Assembly (NCBI GenBank): GCA_000431835.1
Contig: HF987925.1
Coordinates: forward strand, 1-64,000
Direction of reading: 5' to 3'
From: Succinatimonas sp. CAG:777
GTDB lineage: Bacteria > Pseudomonadota > Gammaproteobacteria > Enterobacterales > Succinivibrionaceae
Length of the DNA stretch: 64,000 bases
In this document: one piece after another, positions 61,664 through 64,000 of the stretch
Numbering within the stretch: position 1 is the stretch's first letter
Layout: each line of letters opens with the position of its first letter
Notes under the pieces: model-generated
Told to the model about the DNA's origin: nothing
What the model saw: the letters and a program-made list of their open reading frames with translations, nothing else
The model's database searches: none
Made by a program: the position numbers and the translations under genes

Positions 61664-62269
61664 CTACATATTTCTTCTGTAGTTAAATGACATTGCAAGA
61701 GTATTACCATCAACAGAGCCTAAGTCTCCGCCTAAAGGCACACCTGTTGCAATTCTTGAAACGGTAATTCCATACTTTTTAGCCATACTTGCAATATATG
61801 ATGCTGTAACATCACCTTCTACAGTCTGACTTAGTGCAAGAATTAACTCTTTGACATCTTCGTTTTCTAATCTTGAACGAAGCACATCAAGACCTAATTC
61901 TTTTGGACCAATACCATCTAATGGGCTTAAATGACCATGAAGTACGAAATAATTTCCTGAATAGGATGAACTTGATTCAATTGCAGAAACATCTGTAGGA
62001 GTTTCTACTACACAGATACTGCCTGAACTTCTGCGTTTGTCAGATTTGCAAAGCTCACAAGGCTCATTTTCTTCGTCTGTATAGTTTCTGCAATGAGGAC
62101 ATAAAGAAATGTTTTTAAGGCTCTGCTCGATGATTTGAGCCATATTCAAACCTTCCTGACGTTTTCTGTCTAAAAGGTAATAAGCAATTCGAGTAGCACT
62201 TACAGGCCCTACACCTGGCATGACCTGTAATGACTCGATTAGGTTATCAAGCAGAGTACTAGATGACAT
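61664..62269 (-). CDS. recR: Recombination protein RecR
   Basis: 201 aa. Works with RecF and RecO in gap repair. Helix-hairpin-helix part (LQVMPGVGPVSATRIAYYLL), a CPHCRNYTDEENEPCELC zinc finger, and the Toprim domain (ICVVETPTDVSAIESS, GIGPKELGLDVL) are intact. Three bp after ybaB on the same strand, the usual ybaB-recR pair; dnaX, usually before ybaB, is replaced here by a methylase. Confidence 0.95.
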   Translation of the reverse strand: MSSSTLLDNLIESLQVMPGVGPVSATRIAYYLLDRKRQEGLNMAQIIEQSLKNISLCPHCRNYTDEENEPCELCKSDKRRSSGSICVVETPTDVSAIESSSSYSGNYFVLHGHLSPLDGIGPKELGLDVLRSRLENEDVKELILALSQTVEGDVTASYIASMAKKYGITVSRIATGVPLGGDLGSVDGNTLAMSFNYRRNM

Positions 62270-62271
62270 GA

Positions 62272-62592
62272 TTAGAATGGTAACTTTAAACCTGGAGGTA
62301 ACTGCATACCACCGGTTACAGCAGCCATCTTCTCTTTTGACTGCTCTTCGATACGACGATGTGCATCGTTGTAGGCTGCAGCTAATAGATCTTCACAGAT
62401 CTCTTTGTCATCTTTGAAAATTGAGTCATCAATTTCAACACGGCGAACTTCATGTGAACCTGTCATGGTTACCTTTACCATACCGGCACCAGACTCACCA
62501 ACTACTTCTAAGTTAGCGATTTCTTCCTGTGCCTTCTGCAGACGCTCTTGCATCATTTGCGCCTGCTTCATCATATTACCCATGTTAAACAT
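62272..62592 (-). CDS. ybaB: YbaB/EbfC family nucleoid-associated protein
   Basis: 106 aa. Short DNA-binding dimer with a helical MKQAQMMQERLQKAQEEI segment and VVGESGAGMVKVTMTGSHEVRRVEID core. Standard length for the family. Sits between the methylase gene and recR. Confidence 0.93.
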   Translation of the reverse strand: MFNMGNMMKQAQMMQERLQKAQEEIANLEVVGESGAGMVKVTMTGSHEVRRVEIDDSIFKDDKEICEDLLAAAYNDAHRRIEEQSKEKMAAVTGGMQLPPGLKLPF

Positions 62593-62648
62593 GTTCAGAT
62601 CTCCTAAAAATTTTTCAAAATTCTAAATTAAATTGATAGCTTTTGCAA

Positions 62649-64000
62649 TTAAACTTGACTTATAAGTTTTAAAGCACGTTTTCCCAATCCATAGATCTCG
62701 GCAATTTTTCTATCAATCTTCTTAATAATCTCTTTTGATGCTACTTCATCAGCTTCTTTTAGCTCTTCTACTAAAAACTCTATGTACATCTGATCTTCTT
62801 TTGAAGCTACAGGTACAGGAACTTCTTCTAATAAAGAACGTAAGATTTTAATGGTATGGAACTTCTTTTCAAAGTAGAAACGTACTGCACTTGAGTTTAA
62901 GACCGCAGCTAAATAAGTTGCAGATAAGTCTTTAAACTCTGGCACCAATAAATTACAGCTGTTTAAAGTTAACATACCGTGAGTATCTACAGCTACGATT
63001 GGGTACTTTGCAATAAATCTGTAAACTAATTTTTCTTTAGCTCTGTACAGTTCCATTGGAGCTACCTGCTGGAAAGCTCCTTCTTCATACTTAATAAAAC
63101 TGTCAGGTGGATTGATTTTAAAAGGCTCAATATCAAGCCCTCTTAATACAGGTTCAGAACCTTCAATTTTCTCATTAAAGATAGAATTGTTGTTGGAACC
63201 AGTAACAATACCTAAAGCAAATTTAGCATGGCCCTTTAACTTTACACAATGCTCAAGATCATCCATTTTGTCTAAAACTAAGGATTCCTGATCTGTAACT
63301 TTAAAATTAAAATCAGCACCTTTTCTTTGACGTCGAACAATATAATTAGAGTCACCAACATTCACAATCACATCGCCAGAGGCATTACTGAATGATGTTT
63401 TTTCTAAGGTTAAGATAACACTTGGACATTGAACAGCATGGAAAACTTCACCTAAATAGCGTACAGAACGCACACGGGCATGCTCGGTGATAAAGGCTCT
63501 AATGGTTTCGTGAGAAGCTACATTTAATAATGCTTCTGGCAGCACGAACTGAACAATACCGCCATCTTTTAATAAATTTAATGATCTCTCAACGAAAAGA
63601 TCAGCATAGCATGGTCGTTTTTTTTCTGCGCAAATTAAAGTTCTTGCATAACGGGAAACCACTTTCTCATCATCACAAGAACCCCAAGGTGGATTTCCTA
63701 GTACCACATCTACCTGAGGCAGACTTCTACAGGTAATGGTATCGCACTTTAGTAAGTGATCTTGTAAGGTATCTTTATCTGAGCAGTTACCTGATAAAAC
63801 AAAGTTAATTCTTGCTAAAGTAACTGAAAAACCATCTAAATCACAGCCGTACAGATCCTCAACTCTAGCGCCACGTCTTAATAAGCGTAACAGGAAGTTA
63901 CCAGATCCACAGCAAGGATCCAAGAACACACGACCTCTAGATACCTGAAGTGTTTCTACAGCAGTATCGGTTAAAGACTGAGGAGTGTAATAACGTCCTG
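62649..64000 (-). CDS. N6-adenine DNA methyltransferase (5' end beyond window)
   Basis: At least 450 aa, open to the right edge with no start; the frame includes GRYYTPQSLTDTAVETL upstream of an internal GTG at 63929. SAM-binding motif I is LDPCCGSGNFL, and the catalytic box is GNPPWG (about 100 residues later), the NPPY/W motif of gamma-type m6A methylases. A DPC-YYTP arrangement of this sort is typical of BREX/type I/IIG-like or eco57I-type enzymes. The target-recognition half follows (GIVTGSNNNSIF, EPVLRGLDIEPF, LVYRFIAKYPIVAVDTHGMLTLNS). Position beside ybaB-recR suggests either a core orphan methylase or an inserted restriction gene. Confidence 0.85.
   Translation of the reverse strand, partial: GRYYTPQSLTDTAVETLQVSRGRVFLDPCCGSGNFLLRLLRRGARVEDLYGCDLDGFSVTLARINFVLSGNCSDKDTLQDHLLKCDTITCRSLPQVDVVLGNPPWGSCDDEKVVSRYARTLICAEKKRPCYADLFVERSLNLLKDGGIVQFVLPEALLNVASHETIRAFITEHARVRSVRYLGEVFHAVQCPSVILTLEKTSFSNASGDVIVNVGDSNYIVRRQRKGADFNFKVTDQESLVLDKMDDLEHCVKLKGHAKFALGIVTGSNNNSIFNEKIEGSEPVLRGLDIEPFKINPPDSFIKYEEGAFQQVAPMELYRAKEKLVYRFIAKYPIVAVDTHGMLTLNSCNLLVPEFKDLSATYLAAVLNSSAVRFYFEKKFHTIKILRSLLEEVPVPVASKEDQMYIEFLVEELKEADEVASKEIIKKIDRKIAEIYGLGKRALKLISQV

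Noticed and set aside
1..64000. CRISPR array, insertion sequence, prophage, tRNA or rRNA gene
   Set aside because: No regular repeat-spacer pattern, transposase, integrase, phage structural gene, or cloverleaf/rRNA sequence was seen. tRNA detection by eye is limited, so a scan with a covariance model would be decisive.

Overview
The window reads as an AT-rich gammaproteobacterial chromosome segment. The supporting genes are largely of gammaproteobacterial type: rdgC, rnt (RNase T), trhP/yegQ, a yciO-type Sua5 protein, the yfhM-pbpC pair, a short bacterial 4.5S SRP RNA, and lipid A/KDO genes (lpxK, kdsB). The composition, the abundance of Na+-coupled symporters and the AAA-ATPase-like family suggest a gut or anaerobic lineage such as Succinivibrionaceae. 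That placement is inference. No phage, insertion sequence, CRISPR array or tRNA was found, and most of the window is core genome with small accessory patches.

Layout. 1-1927: accessory edge with the frameshifted tail of a + strand gene, then a minus-strand pair (HNH endonuclease and NAD(P)-binding protein). 2553-6533: tandem paralogous vSGLT-like Na+/solute symporters, each 553 aa, with LacI/GalR-type palindromes upstream. 6690-13764 (minus): gyrA, then serC-fadD-rnd. 13930-16144 (plus): rdgC-trhP. 16195-19079 (minus): a secreted small protein followed by two membrane diguanylate cyclases. 19444-20481: asnA. 20580-25173 (minus): two more small charged envelope proteins, yciO, a JetD-like protein with an altered Toprim site, tadA and dgkA. 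25468-32313 (plus): an alpha-2-macroglobulin-like protein without the thioester motif, plus PBP1C. 32792-38112 (minus): a TPP-riboswitch-controlled thiC-thiDE-thiS-thiG-thiH operon. 38217-41823 (minus): truB, a lipoprotein, lpxK and kdsB.

42018-44094 (plus): 4.5S RNA with a near-consensus promoter, a truncated AAA-ATPase-like protein with lost Walker residues, and a HAD phosphatase. 44107-48600 (minus): a small membrane protein, putP, an rfbD-like reductase, a BOF-fold periplasmic protein and rnt. 49125-51062 (plus): a membrane sensor with a degenerate SpoIIE-type phosphatase domain. 51294-52710 (minus): mscL and a DEDDh exonuclease. 53106-55395 (plus): cysK and a DAACS transporter. 55458-56447: an antitoxin-like fragment and an IalB-like secreted protein. 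56524-59789 (minus): a porin, and htpG with a clear sigma-32 promoter. 60176-61473 (plus): a two-gene cassette, a CxxCxxCC protein plus a glycine-zipper membrane protein, downstream of a perfect CRP-type site. 61664-64000 (minus): an N6-adenine methylase (cut by the window end), ybaB and recR.

The most interesting unexplained material falls in three groups. First, the two-gene cassette at 60176-61473. Second, three proteins that keep a fold but have lost catalytic residues: the JetD-like protein, the AAA-ATPase-like protein and the SpoIIE-like phosphatase. Third, a family of three small charged exported or anchored proteins clustered between 18561 and 21805, one of them in an operon with two diguanylate cyclases. 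All coordinates and motif statements come from reading the sequence. No alignment or database search was run.
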